Assembly (NCBI GenBank): GCA_003254905.1
Contig: QANU01006863.1
Span: 7,480 to 71,479, forward strand
Direction of reading: 5' to 3'
Source of the DNA: Nissolia schottii
Taxonomy: Eukaryota; Streptophyta; Magnoliopsida; Fabales; Fabaceae
Length of the DNA: 64,000 bases
Part shown: in pieces, positions 47,759-59,891 of the stretch
Layout: each line of letters opens with the position of its first letter
Position numbering within the stretch: the stretch's first letter is position 1
The notes under the pieces: generated by a model
The model's database searches: none
Told to the model about the DNA's origin: nothing
What the model saw: only the letters and a program-made list of their open reading frames with translations
Made by a program: the position numbers and the translations under genes

Positions 47759-48041
47759 TGTTGGTAATAGGCGAAACACAGAACAATGAAAGAAACGCAA
47801 AAATGACACAGAAAATTTGTTCACGCAGTTCACCCAAATTGGCTACCTCTGCGACTGTAGAGCAGCTATAGTTCCTTCTTATTGAATCAGTTTTGGATGC
47901 AGAAAACAATAAGATACAAGGTTCTTCTCTATCAAAAACCTAGGTTACAATTCAGAAGTAACTATTTATAAGGTAGCAACCAAACCCTATGAAATACCCA
48001 AAAAACCCCCAAACCTAGAAAATGAGCCACAATTCTCAACA
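47759..48041 (-). repeat. 3' LTR of the copia element (left end)
   Basis: 283 bp, TGTTGGTAATAGG to TTCTCAACA, flanked outside by AGGTT. Confidence 0.93.
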
Positions 48042-48119
48042 ATCTCCACCTTGGCGAATTCTCCAGCCCTTGTGAAGTGCTCTTGGTTTGATCCTGGGGT
48101 TTTGGGACTCCGTTCTTTA

Positions 48120-50721
48120 GCACTGAGTAATGTGCAACAAATCCAAGCAATGCTTGAACTTGTCACTGGTGACTGGCTTGGTCAATATATCAGCTGCATT
48201 CTCTGAAGTGTGAACCTTCTTGAGTATTACCTGCTTGGACACCACCAACTCCCTGATCTTGTGGAACCTCACCTCAATGTGCTTGGTTCTAGCATGATAC
48301 ACTTGGATATGTGCCAAGTAGATAGCCCATTGACTATCACAAAACACCTAAACTCAACCTTGCTCAACACCCAACTCCTTAACTAGTCCTGTAATCCATA
48401 ATGCCTCCTTTGCAGCTTTACTTCCAGCAAATTGGTCCACCTGCAAGTGTAAAGACATACCCTGGAGTAGACCTCCTGTCATCCAGATCACCTGCATAGT
48501 CAGAATCCACATAGCCCACAACTGTTGGAACATGTGTTCCCCCGCTAAACATGATACCTCTATCCACTGTACCCTTCAAGTACCTCAAGATCCACTTGAC
48601 TGCCTCCCAATGTTGCTTCCCCGGCTTGGACATGAACTTGCACACTTGACTAACAGCATGTGCCAAATCTGGTCTTGTACAAACCATAGCATACATCAAA
48701 CAGCCAACAGCACTAGCATAAGGAATTTTTGACATACCTTCTAGCTCTGCCTCAGTCTTCGGACATTGTTCCAAAGACAACTTGAAATGATTGGCCAGTG
48801 GAGTGCTTACCGACTTCTCTTTGCTCATGTCAAATCTGTCCAAGACACCTTCAACATAGCTCTTTTGAGATAGCCATAGCTTCCTAGCTCCTCTGTCCCT
48901 ATGAATTTCCATCCCAAGAATCTTCTTGGCAGCTCCGAGATCCTTCATATCAAATTCCTTACCGAGCATGATCTTCAAATCATTTACATCATGTAAATGA
49001 TTAGCAGCAATCAACATATCATCAACATACAGTAGTAGAAAAATATTAGAGCCATCATCAAGGCTCCTCACATACACACAACAGTCATTCTCACATCTTC
49101 TATACCCAATCTTCAGCATGTAGGAGTCAAACCGCTTGTACCATTGCCTCGGCGATTGCTTCAAACCATACAAGGACCTTTTCAGCTTGCAAACAAGTCC
49201 CTGCCTGGTGTCACTCAACCCCTCTGGCTGCTCCATATAAATTTGTTCATCTAAATTCCCATGGAGGAAAGCTGTCTTGACATCCATCTGCTCCAAGTGC
49301 ATATCTCTACTCGCTAGCAAAGCCAATACTGCTCGGATAGAAGTGTGCCTCACCACTGGGCTGAAGATCTCATCATAATCAATCCCCTTCTGCTGTAAGT
49401 ACCCCTTTGCTACAAGTCGAGCCTTGAACTTTTCCCCTTCTTTTTCTGATAATGCTGGCTTCTTCTTGTAGACCCACCTGCAACCAATAGCCTTCTTTCC
49501 TGGTGGTAGTTGAACGACATCCCATGTCTCATTCTTCTTCAGTGACTCCATCTCCTCCACCATAGCACCCATCCATCTATCCTTTTCTGGGCTAGACATT
49601 GCCTCACAAAAAGTGGAAGGATCCCCTGCACTAGTAAGAAGAGCATAAGCAGCCAAATCCTCAAACCCATACCTGGTTGGAGGAGTAATACGACGCCGCT
49701 CCCTGTCACGAACAAGATTGTACTCTTGCACTCCACCTGAATCTAGCACCCCTTGTCCACTAGTGCCTGGTTCATCTTGCGGTTGTTCTACAATCGGACT
49801 GGGACTCACAGATGGCCCATCAAGCTCCACCTGAATCTTGTCCCCCCTCCTGGACTCTCCAATATCTGTTTCTGGAATAACTGACATCTGTAGCTTGTTC
49901 AGCATGGACTGTTCATCAAACACAACATCCCTGCTGACCACAATCTTTTTGTTCACAGGATCCCACAACCTGAACCCCTTCACACCTTTATTATATCCAA
50001 TAAAGATACATTCTTTTGACTTGGGATCAAGCTTTGATCTATCCCCACTAGAAATATGAGCATATGCAGGACAACCAAAAATCCTTAAATGATTGAGATC
50101 AATAGGATTACCTGTCCAAACCTCTTCTGCAACCTTTCTATCCAGTGAAGCCGGTGGCGATCTGTTGACCAAATAGCATGCCATATCAACAGCGGCTGCC
50201 CAAAAACCTTTTGAAAGACCAGCATTCAAACGAAGACATCTTGCCTTCTCTGTTAGAGACCTATTCATCCTTTCTGCTAAGCCATTTTGTTGTGGCGTCT
50301 TCCTCACAGAAAAGTGCCTCTGAATCCCATTCTTTGCACAGAACTCCATGAATTTCCTATCAGTGTACTCTGTGCCATTATAAGACCACAAATACTTGAT
50401 TTTTCGCCTTGTTTGAGTTTCTACCTCAGCTTTCCATAGCTTGAACTTGGCAAAAACCTCGGATTTATATTTCAAAAAATAAACCCACACCTTGCGACTA
50501 AAATCATCAATGAATGTCACATAATACCTGGAACCCCCAATAGAGGGCACTTTTGTTGGCCCCCAAACATGAGAATGGAAATAGTCTAAGATTCCCTTTG
50601 TGTTATGCTTGCCGGTCTTAAAACTCACCCTACATTGTTTCCCAAGAATACAATATTTGCACAATCCAATTGTGCAACTGCGTACTCCCGCCAGCAAGTT
50701 CCTCTTATGCAGTGCCATCAT
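48120..50721 (-). other. pol region of the copia element (INT-RT-RNase H)
   Basis: A long minus-strand coding stretch with the integrase core and C-terminal GFRLWDP-type region (50720 to about 49850), RT (about 49480-48850, LLLYVDDM near 49030) and RNase H (about 48720 to 48130, with TKHIEVRFH near its end). The order is typical for copia. Part of a retroelement fossil. Confidence 0.9.
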
Positions 50722-52010
50722 ACCTTTTCACCAATATGACCCAAGCGCATATGCCACAGTTGGGTTGCATCATTATCAGTTTCAACTGATGCAGCATCAC
50801 CCACATGTTCCCCAACAGCTTGTAAATATTCCCTGCAGTCCTCTTCGCTTTCATCATAGTCATTGCACCCTTGCTCACCTTCAAAATATCCCTATCTCCA
50901 TCAGACCGAAATGAGTAACCATTTGCTTGGAGAGTTCCAAGAAATATTAAATTCTTCTTCAATTCAGGAACGAAACGCACCTCACCCAATACACGCATAC
51001 TACCATCATCCAATGCAATTTTAATTTGCCCAATTCCAGTGATTTGACAAGACTTATCATCACCTAAATAAACAACACCAAAATCACCTGACTTGAATGA
51101 CATAAACCAGTCCCGACGCGGCGTCATATGGTAAGAGCACCCAGAATCAAGAATCCATGCATCGGTGCACTTGGCGGATGAAACACAAAGCAAATCATCT
51201 GCACTACAAGAACCATCAGACTGAACCACATTTACTGAGTTACTACCACCACCTTTGTTTGGACAGTTCCTTTTCCAATGACCAACCTGTTTGCAGCGGT
51301 AACACTTCGATGTCAATCTGTCCTTCGACTTAAACCGCTTCTTTTTCCCAGAAGCTGTTGCCTTACCCTTGCCTCGGCCACGTTCTGCAGCCCCTTTCAC
51401 AAATAGACCTTCATTCAGACTACCTCCACCTTCCTCTGCACCGTTGCGACGTTGTGCGTGTTGTAGAAGGGTAGATGAAATTGAATCTAGCGTGACAGAA
51501 TCCTTACCGTAAGTGAGAGTGGTCACTAAGTGATCATAGGAACTCGGTAAGGAGCACAACAAAACGATCGCCTGTGCCTCGGAGTCAACCTTTACACCAA
51601 GTCTCGACAGTTCAGCGACGTTGTTATGGAACGCCGTTACGTGAGCCTGCAAATCGGCCCCCTCCTGCATCTTCAGGCTGTAAAAACGTTGTTGTGCGTA
51701 CACGTTACTCATCAGCGTCTTGGACATGTACTGTTTCTCCAATTTCTCCCAAACCTCCTTTGGAGTCGTCAGGTCCAGGATGTCATCACGTCGTCGGTGA
51801 CGCAAAGTCTTATCAATCCCGCGACCTTCGCTTGCATCTCCGCCCAGTCGGAAGTGTTGACATCTTCTGGTTTCTCATCGCGCAACGCCTTCTGTAATCC
51901 CTGTTGCACCAACAGATCCTTGATCCGTACCTACCACAATCCGAAATTGCCGGTTCCATCGAACCGCGTCACGTCAAATTTCGGCCCTACGGAATTGGAC
52001 GTCATCTGAT
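50705..52010 (-). other. gag and protease region of the copia element
   Basis: The minus strand carries a UBN2-type gag (TPKEVWEKLEKQYMSK, SLPSSYDHLVTTL), a CCHC knuckle near 51255-51310, then a copia protease with DSGCSYHMTP near 51130. Part of a retroelement fossil. Confidence 0.88.
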
Positions 52011-52016
52011 ACCAAT

Positions 52017-52298
52017 TGTTGGTAATAGGCAAAACACAGAACAATGAAAGAAACGTAAAAATGACACAGAAAAGTTGTTCACGCAGTTCACCCAAATTGG
52101 CTACCTCTGCGACTGTAGAGCAGCTACAGTTCCTTCTTATTGAATCAGTTTTGGATGCAGAAAACAATAAAATACAAGGTTCTTCTCTATCAAAAACCTA
52201 GGTTACAATTCAGACGTAACTATTTATAGGGTAGCAACCAAACCCTATGAAATACCCAAAAAATCCCAAACCTAGAAAATGAGCCACAATTCTCAACA
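52017..52298 (-). repeat. 5' LTR of the copia element (right end)
   Basis: 282 bp, about 97% like the left LTR. The primer site TGGTATCAGA is directly inside it on the minus strand, and AGGTT is outside. Confidence 0.93.
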
Positions 52299-53901
52299 AG
52301 GTTACATGTGAAAAAAAAAGGAAAAAAAAATAAGGGAGAGTATGAAAATGAGACAAAAAACGAAACAAGAATGAGGAAATGAAACGAAGAGCGTGACTTG
52401 ACTTCAAAAAGAGTGAGGAGAGGAAAGAGAAAATCAGTATTTAATATTAGACTCCAACTGGTGAACATTTTTCTTTTATATACACTTAAGATTGCTATAA
52501 AAAAATTGTAAAGATAAATTATTTTATAATTTTTTTTCTCAATACAGTAAAAAATTTACACAATTTTGGCCTGCCTTTTATATTGGTGGACTTAAAACTG
52601 AGTCTAGTGGCCTAGCGAAAGACATGAAAATGTTGAATGGGTAGAAGAAGAACAATAATCAAAAGGTAAAATAATTCAGACCAAAAAGAAAGAAAAAAGA
52701 AAAAGAAAACACACCTCCAATATTTACTTTAATTTAACGATATGCCTTCTTAGGTACTTTTAAAAAAAATTATAAACTACCTCTTTAGGTATTCTTAAGT
52801 TGAAATTTTATAATTTAGTATGACTTTTGATTTTTTACAATTATTTGTTAAAAAATTAATATAATATAGCAAGAAATAAATTAAATGTTAACATATAAAA
52901 TGAAATTAAAATATTATACATTTAATATCCAATCCTAAAAAATTATTGTGTCAAAAGTAAAAGTTGTATTTAATTCGATTAATTTTTTCAATTCATTTCG
53001 TTATTAGTCAATTAGACTTCCTGCCTAATTATTAGTCCCCGTCAAAAAAAACCATAGATTATAAAATAAAATGAGCCAAACCACCTCCAAAAAAGAATGC
53101 AACAAAAAAATACCACCTCCAAATCATTTTTCCCCATCTAAATCTGATATTTTAAATTAGTTAGCTCTATATTCTTTTTTACAAATATAGTAGGTTGATA
53201 AAAACTTTTTATTCACTCTATTACTCAAACCTAAATACTTCTATTTTTTCGAGTGCATGAATAATTATTAAATTACGGGGTTCAATTATTAGCTTTTCGT
53301 TAAACCTAACTCAATCTATTATAAGGATAAAGTTTTTCCTGCACTCAATTTTTCTTCTAGCTGTAAAACTTGAACTCAAATTTTGTTCAAAGAAAATAAG
53401 TGTTAAACTAAATTAAGTAAGCATCAGTTTTTTTTTTTTTTTAACGTGACATTAAGAATCAATCAAAACACTTTGAACCGTTATTGTTTTGTGTCTTTAT
53501 CTTGGACCATATTATTCATGACGTTAAATGAGTTGGTCGGATCTGTTTTAATCCATAAGTTAAATGGGCCAAATTATCACTATGAATTAATTACATATAA
53601 TATATAGATTAGAAAATTGAACATTAAAATCTAAAATGCCTAACGTGAAAATTAAACAGGTAACATTGTCAAATTTTAATTCAAAGTCCAATAATTCAAG
53701 TTCTTCCCATGATAAATCAATTTAAAAATATTCAAAACAATGTAAACATCAAAATCAAAATAAGAAATATGGTTAAATATATTTTTATTTTATTTTTTTT
53801 AAAATCGTTCATCATAAACTTTTTTTTGGTAAGATTTTAGTATATGTTGTCATGTTAAGTCATAATTATTGACATGACAATTAACTTAACTACCTCACAG
53901 G
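52299..53901. other. AT-rich intergenic DNA
   Basis: No coding region or clear element is seen. It starts at the copia target site. Confidence 0.5.
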
Positions 53902-54768
53902 TAGGGTTGTCAAAATGAGTCCGGCCCGCGAGCCCAATTAAATAGATGGACTATACATACAAAAAATAGACCTGTGAAAATTTGAAAAAAAATGGCCAAG
54001 CTCGTTTAGGCCCACGGGCTAAACGGGCCCGCCCGTGTAACTTTTTTATTTTAAAAAATATCAAAAATTTAAAAGTTTCATTTTGTATTCTAAATTTTAT
54101 TTTGGAGTTTAAGAGTGTAGAGTTTAACTATTTGGACTTATAATTGAACATATTTAACTATTTGTTATGCTTAACTATTTAACTATATGTATATTGTTAT
54201 ACAGCTGAAGTGATATGACATAAATATTGATAAATTTTATATTTCATTCCTTCAATGAGTATTGCCTACATCCTATAAGTTGATATATAGTTTGAAACAT
54301 TGTTTATTATTGATTAATCTACGATAAATTAAGAGTTTTAATTGTGCTTTTGATCAATAACATAATAGTACTCATATCAACGTTATATATTGTCATTTAA
54401 TTAATGAAAGTTGTATTAATTCATGAATCGATTTCAAATAGCATTTGATATCTTTCAGGCAAGATAGTTGGAGGAACAAAAAAGATAATATAATCTCGCA
54501 ATCAACCATTTAAAATATTTCTTTCCGATTGATTAATAGATAAACGATAAAAAATAGCTAAAAATGACTGTGCATACTTATTCACAACTTTGTATTTAAA
54601 ACCATAAAAAGATAGATCAAAATTTTTTAAAAAAAATTTAAAAAAAGGACTAGGGGGCTAGCCCGACCATAAATCAATTGGACCCTAAAATGAAGCTTAA
54701 TTTTGGCCCGACCTGTTTAGGCCCGCGAGCCTAAACGGGTTGGACACCCAGCCCGTTTGACACCCCTA
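53902..54768. mobile_element. Non-autonomous hAT-like transposon
   Basis: About 867 bp. The left end TAGGGTTGTCAAAATGAG matches the inverse of the right end, which reads TAGGGGTGTCAAACGGGC. 'GGCCCGCGAGCC' occurs next to both ends, as subterminal repeats. The TAGGGGTGTCAAA-type terminus with G/C-rich subterminal blocks around an AT-rich core is typical of plant hAT non-autonomous elements. An 8-bp target duplication is at best imperfect (ctcacagg / ttggcagg). No transposase is present. Confidence 0.78.
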
Positions 54769-56374
54769 TTGGCAGGTCACATGTCATGCATGTGACACGA
54801 TTAACCTAATCATTACTTTCTCTACTTATATTGTGTTACTACACGCTTGTTGTCTTCTTCTTCCTTGCTATAACTTTGCCAATCATCGACCCACCGCTGC
54901 AAACCAAACGACTTCACCCACGAGTCCTCACCTACTTCTCTCCTCTCCCTCTTTGTCACCTTTGCCACGTGACTAAGTTAAATGTTAGCAATTAACGGCT
55001 TAACATGATGAAAGAGATTAAAATCTTTAAAAAAAATGAGGAACGATTTTTTTAAAAAAAGACACAAAATTCAAAATTTATGAGGTATTAAAATATATTT
55101 AATCGTAAAAAATAAAAGTAGGGCAAAGTTCAATATATACCACGAAACTTCCAAAGAAAAAATGTAAATAAATAGACAAATAATCGAGTCAGTTCAATCA
55201 AGGGATTAACCAATTCGGGCTAAAACTAAATTGATTTAAATGAGTCAAGATTTTTGTTGGCCAATGCTAGTGGGGTTGAATTTCTAGGACCTAGTCCCTA
55301 TTTATAAGATTTTTAAAGCCAATCTCACTTGAAGGTTATTTAGGAAATTTCGAAAAATAAGATTATTAAGTCGGTATAATGGAGATGAAAATAAATAATA
55401 TTTATGTGTAAACTAATAAAATCATTCAAAATTGATTTTTGAACCATTTTAACCTAAAAATAATTTATAAAAAACATTTAAAATTAGTTTTAGCCAATCA
55501 CATATTTTCTTTCTCTAACTACCTTATCTTCTTATAAGCCAATAAAAATGGTTTAGGGTTCAAACCTCATTATCATCATAGTACTTTAGATTGAATAAAA
55601 AAAAAATCTTATCTTCTTTCAATAATTTTAAATTTTTGTCTAAACTCTAAACTAATCTTTAAATTAATCAAATATTATTTCATAACAGATTAATTTATTT
55701 TTATATACTGTTTAAGATGTCTTATTCTATTTTGTTTGTTTTTCAAGTTTCCCAACACTCCATAGTTTTACTACTGGTCCTATGAATTTGGCCTATTTTA
55801 TAATAAATCCTACCTATCTTTATCAATCCTATTTTATAGCTAATAGGGTTTTTTACGATTTAGTTTGGATTCATATTTAGTTAAAAACTCAACCAATTCA
55901 AATAATATAATTTATTATAAGTTCGATCAAATAAGGTTTTTTTTATATTTTTAAATATGATCTAATTCAAACCAACATGATCGATTATTTTGAGGAGTGT
56001 TTGGAAACTTGAAAAATTAAATTATATACAAAATAGAACCCCTAATCATTAACCTAATTAAATAATGTTCGATTTAAAATCAATTTGAATATTAGTTGAA
56101 TGAGGTAACTGTTAGAGAGAAAAAAAATCTAAAATAAATTAAAATTAACTTTAAATTAATTTATTTCTTTTTTAGAATTAATTTCAAATAGTTTTGTAAA
56201 TTGTTAGTTAACAACGCAACAATTATTTAAAATCGAACCTTACTTATTATCATTTCAATAGTTTTGAATGGATTAGATTAGGTTAGATTTGATGACTCCA
56301 ATTTCAAATTTCAAATTTGAAAAAAGAAAAGAAAAAAAAAAAACCTAAACCGCCTTCACGAGGGCACCAAACCC
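54769..56374. other. AT-rich intergenic DNA upstream of the ZFWD gene
   Basis: No gene or clear element is seen. The last 100 bp or so hold the proximal promoter, with an A-rich run before the TATA box. Confidence 0.5.
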
Positions 56375-56382
56375 TATAAATA
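56375..56382 (+). promoter_or_regulatory. TATA box of the ZFWD gene
   Basis: TATAAATA in 'ccctataaatagagac', 129 bp before the ATG at 56504. This is a good spacing for a short leader that starts near 56405. Confidence 0.65.
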
Positions 56383-56442
56383 GAGACTTTGGCCCCAATC
56401 CTCAACACATCACACTTTTCTCTCCGATTTTCCTTTTTCTCA

Positions 56443-56446
<4 letters not shown>

Positions 56447-56486
<40 letters not shown>
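56447..56486 (+). repeat. (CT)20 microsatellite in the 5' leader
   Basis: Perfect CT dinucleotide repeat of 40 bp between the TATA box and the ATG. GA/CT tracts in plant leaders often affect expression. The minus-strand Arg-Glu repeat ORF here is an artefact. Confidence 0.92.
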
Positions 56487-56488
<2 letters not shown>

Positions 56489-56503
56489 ATCCGATTTGAG
56501 ATA

Positions 56504-59500
56504 ATGGCGACTGTGGATTCTGAACGTGTTAGCTGTGCTCTTCGATCCAATTATCCTCAGGTTCGATTCTTCGTCTTCGCACGCAAAAATCTCGAGCGTT
56601 CTCATGTTTTAGCGTTCTCCTATTTTGCGATGGATGATGATCTTCAAGACTCTGTTCTCTTCCGTGAAGCTTGACGCGCTTCCCTCGTGGAAATTTAGGG
56701 TTTCGATTTTTAGGGTTCCTTTTGATTTATTTATTTATTTATTGGATAGAGTGATTTTGGGGGGGAGGGGGCTTAATCGTGTTCAACGCTTCTGAACAAG
56801 TGTAAATTATTGAGCTTTCGTCCGATTCATCATGGGTTTGGGCATTGATGGAGTCGGAAGTTCATAGTGATCTGAATGGGTTTTGTTATTGGGGTTTTTT
56901 TGATCCATCGTGTTCAACGCTGCTGAACAAGTGTAAATTATTGAGCTTTTTTCAGATTCAATCATGGGTTTTGGAATTGATGGAGTGGAAGTTCATGGAT
57001 CTGGTGATCTGATTGTTTTTTCTTTTCTTTCCTTTTCAAGTTCATAGTTTTAGGTTTGGTTAATGTAAATTTAGGGAGCAAGAGGGTTTGGGTTTTGATT
57101 GGGAACTGATTCTGCAACTTTTGGTGCTTGAATTTTTTATTTTTTTTTGGAGAAAGCTTGAGCAATGGAGGGTTTTATTGATGGAACACAATGTACCTGA
57201 TTTGGGATGTTATTGAAATGTGCTTTTTTTAGAGAAATTTGGATATAAAGGCTGCAGCGAAGAGGAGTGAACGTTTTGGTGGGATACCAACCTGCAAGTA
57301 CTGGCTAGCTGGGAGGTGCAACAGGAATCCTTGCAGGTTTTTGCACAGCGTGACACCATCATCATGTGCTGATAATTATAATGGCAACAATCCTTATAAG
57401 TATACAAGGAAACCCCATTCTTCTGCTGAGAAGACAATTAAGAGGTCTTATTCTTGGGTTGATGATGAGAAGACAAATAAGAAGCCCCATTCTTCTGACG
57501 AGAGGAAGACTAAGAAGCCTCATTCTGTTGACGAGAGGAAGACTAAAAAGCCTCGTTTTGTTGATGAGTGGATGACTGAGAAGCCCCATTCCTCTGAAGA
57601 TATGATGACTGAGAAACCACGCTCCTGCAAAGAGAAGACCCCTAAGTATAATGACTCAAAGACGGTAATGGATGAAAAGAATGAAGTTGCTGGAGACGAG
57701 ACAGTATTGGTTGTAAAGAATGAAGTTGAAGTTGTTGGAGATGAGACAAGCCTTCTTGCTAAGGCTCCTCAGCAGTCGTCACGGAGTATCTGCAAATACT
57801 GGGTGAATGACAACTGTGTACATGGTGTACAGTGCCAGGATTTGCACTCATGGTTTTATGGTGTTGGGGTTTCAAAATTAGCAAAGCTTCATGAACACAA
57901 GAAGGTACCGGGTCAAATACTACCTTTTTATTATTCATTCAAACACTTATACCTACCTGTATTCAGTTCTGTGTTTGAATAATAACTTTTATGTGAAATA
58001 GCTTTGGTTTGTGTAATTAGGAATATATCTGAATTTTGTAATTGTTATTGCTGTTAAATTTTGATACCAACAGATTCAAATTGAACATAGTCTGTTTTTA
58101 AAATATATTATCTTTCTGACTTGCCTAGTAAATGACTAAATGCTGGAAACTGTGTAATTTTCTTTAATGTTAATACTTGTAGAGCAGTTGAGTTAAACTT
58201 TTGATAACAGGTTATCACTGGCATCGCACTCCCAGTGGGATTGGACAAACTTTATTCTGGCAGCACTGATGGGACACTTCGTACATGGGACTGCCATACG
58301 GGCCAATGTGCTAGTGTTATAAACCTTGGTACCGAAATTAATTCTTTGATCAGTGAGGGCCCTTGGATTTTTGCTGGCATGATGAATGCTGTCAAGGTAA
58401 GCCCTTACTTCATTTCTCTTTTTTTCTTTCAATGCCGCAATCATATCTTACATATAAAATATAAGAGCATTATGTAAGCTGACCAATGTGTTGTGGGTTT
58501 TTGTGAAGGCTTGGAATGTTCAGGCAGCATCAGATTTTACTCTTGATGGACCTAAGGGGCGGGTCCTTTCGATGGTTGCTGACAATGACACACTTTTTGC
58601 TGGAGCAGAGGTAACTTACCTATGCAATGTTTTATTGTTAAGTTAAATAATGTGAACCTTTATTTGTAGTTAGTGATTTGGTAGTTTTTATTTGATCTGA
58701 ACTGTCTGTTTGTTGCCTATTGATATCTGATTATTCAAATTGCAGGATGGTGTTATCTCTGCATGGAGAGGCATTTCTGAAGCCAAGTCTCCTTTTGAAT
58801 TGGTTGCATCACTAAGAGGCCACACTAAACCTGTTGTTTGTCTGGCTATTGGAGCCAAGATGCTGTTCTCAGGGTCCATGGACCATTCCATTAAAGTACG
58901 TCAATTCTCATTCAATGAGAAGTTTCTATTTTTGTTATTAAATGTATGTATTGCTCCTAGTAGAGCTTCTTAAAATATATGTGACAGATAAGACAAATTT
59001 AAAATTGACATGATCAGTTCTTCATACTGATTTAAGACTTTGTTAAATTCTTGGTCTTTTTTTTTTTTCATTGTTTAGCCTTGATACTGACATTATTATG
59101 TGGTTGTTTGCAAATAGTTCTATTCATATTTTGTGCATTACAAGTCTTGCGTGATATAAAGTTTCCACTGTTAGTTACACAGTTTGTTGGTTCTTTCTAC
59201 ACGATAACTGTTTTGAGATATATCTTTTTTTATTTTCTGTAGGTTTGGGACCTTGATACATTAGAGTGTAAAATGACACTCACTGGGCATACTGACGTAG
59301 TCACGTCCCTCATTTGCTGGGACAATTATTTGTTATCAAGTTCATCTGACTGCACCATTAAGGTTTGGGCAGCCACTAAAGAAGGAACTTTGGAAGTGTT
59401 ATACACGCACACTGAGGAACAAGTAAGTTACCCAACCACTAACATTTGTGCTTAAGTACTATCTTGGATTTATGTATGAAGCTGATATTTCTTGTAGGTT

Positions 59501-59891
59501 GTAATGGTCTTGAAGGAGTTAATTGATTCTCCTAATCCATATTTTTAATTTTTTATTGTAGGGTGTTGTTGCACTTCATGGGTTGACCGATGCAGAAGGC
59601 AAGCATATATTACTTTGCTCGTGCAGAGACAATTCAGTTCGCCTGTATGATTTGCCATCGTGAGTGAACCTAAACTTGCATCCATGCTGTTTTGTAATAT
59701 TCCTTTTGTGCACCGTTTTTTACTGTGTCTACTTTTACAGATTTTCAGAGAGGGGTCGATTATTCGCAAAACAAGAAGTCCAATCGCTTGAGATAGGTCC
59801 TGATGGGCTCTTCTTCGCTGGAGATGGGACTGGTTCACTGACAGTGTGGAAATGGTCGGGAGCGCCCAAGGTGGGTGTGGCACCCTCTTGA
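56504..59891 (+). CDS. ZFWD protein: two CCCH zinc fingers plus WD40 propeller
   Basis: Zinc finger CCCH domain-containing protein of the plant zfwd group (AtC3H48/59/63-like). Exons: 56504-56560, 57233-57904, 58211-58396, 58509-58610, 58746-58895, 59243-59422, 59562-59659, 59741-59891, all GT-AG, total about 533 residues. First finger CKYWLAGRCNRNPCRFLH (C-x7-C-x4-C-x3-H, about residues 37-54). Second finger CKYWVNDNCVHGVQCQDLH (C-x7-C-x5-C-x3-H) near residue 205. Then about seven WD40 blades, with clear YSGSTDGTLRTWD, FSGSMDHSIKVWD, LSSSSDCTIKVW and CSCRDNSVRLYD. The start is ATG in MATVDSERV, spliced to RNLDIKAAAKRSERFGG. The linker between fingers (exon 2) is an expanded repeat of KKPHSxDExKT units. 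The role is probably RNA binding and protein scaffolding; no precise function is assigned. Confidence 0.93.
56561..57232 (+). other. ZFWD intron 1
   Basis: 672 bp. It contains a near-repeat of 'cgtgttcaacgct' followed by 'ctgaacaagtgtaaattatt' at about 56779 and 56909, a local duplication 130 bp apart. Confidence 0.75.
57905..58210 (+). other. ZFWD intron 2
   Basis: 306-bp intron with nothing unusual. Confidence 0.75.
58896..59242 (+). other. ZFWD intron 5
   Basis: 347-bp T-rich intron with nothing unusual. Confidence 0.75.

Larger units (their letters stand above)
47759..52298 (-). mobile_element. Near-complete Ty1/copia LTR retrotransposon
   Basis: 4540 bp with both LTRs (47759-48041 and 52017-52298), TG..CA ends and a perfect 5-bp target duplication AGGTT on both sides. 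On the minus strand the order is LTR, TGGTATCAGA primer site, gag (about 50720-52000) with a CCHC knuckle CYRCKQVGHWKRNC, protease-like DSGCSYH, integrase (GLAERMNRSL), RT (LLLYVDDM) and RNase H (GYVDSDYAGDLDDRRS), then LTR. Gag-PR-INT-RT-RH order is diagnostic of copia. It carries a small number of breaks and is otherwise whole in layout. About eight substitutions between LTRs (about 3%) give an age near one million years at about 1.3e-8 per site per year, a grass-derived rate. Confidence 0.95.

Noticed and set aside
56402-56605. Arg-Glu repeat protein on the minus strand
   Set aside because: Translation of the (CT)20 microsatellite in the ZFWD leader.
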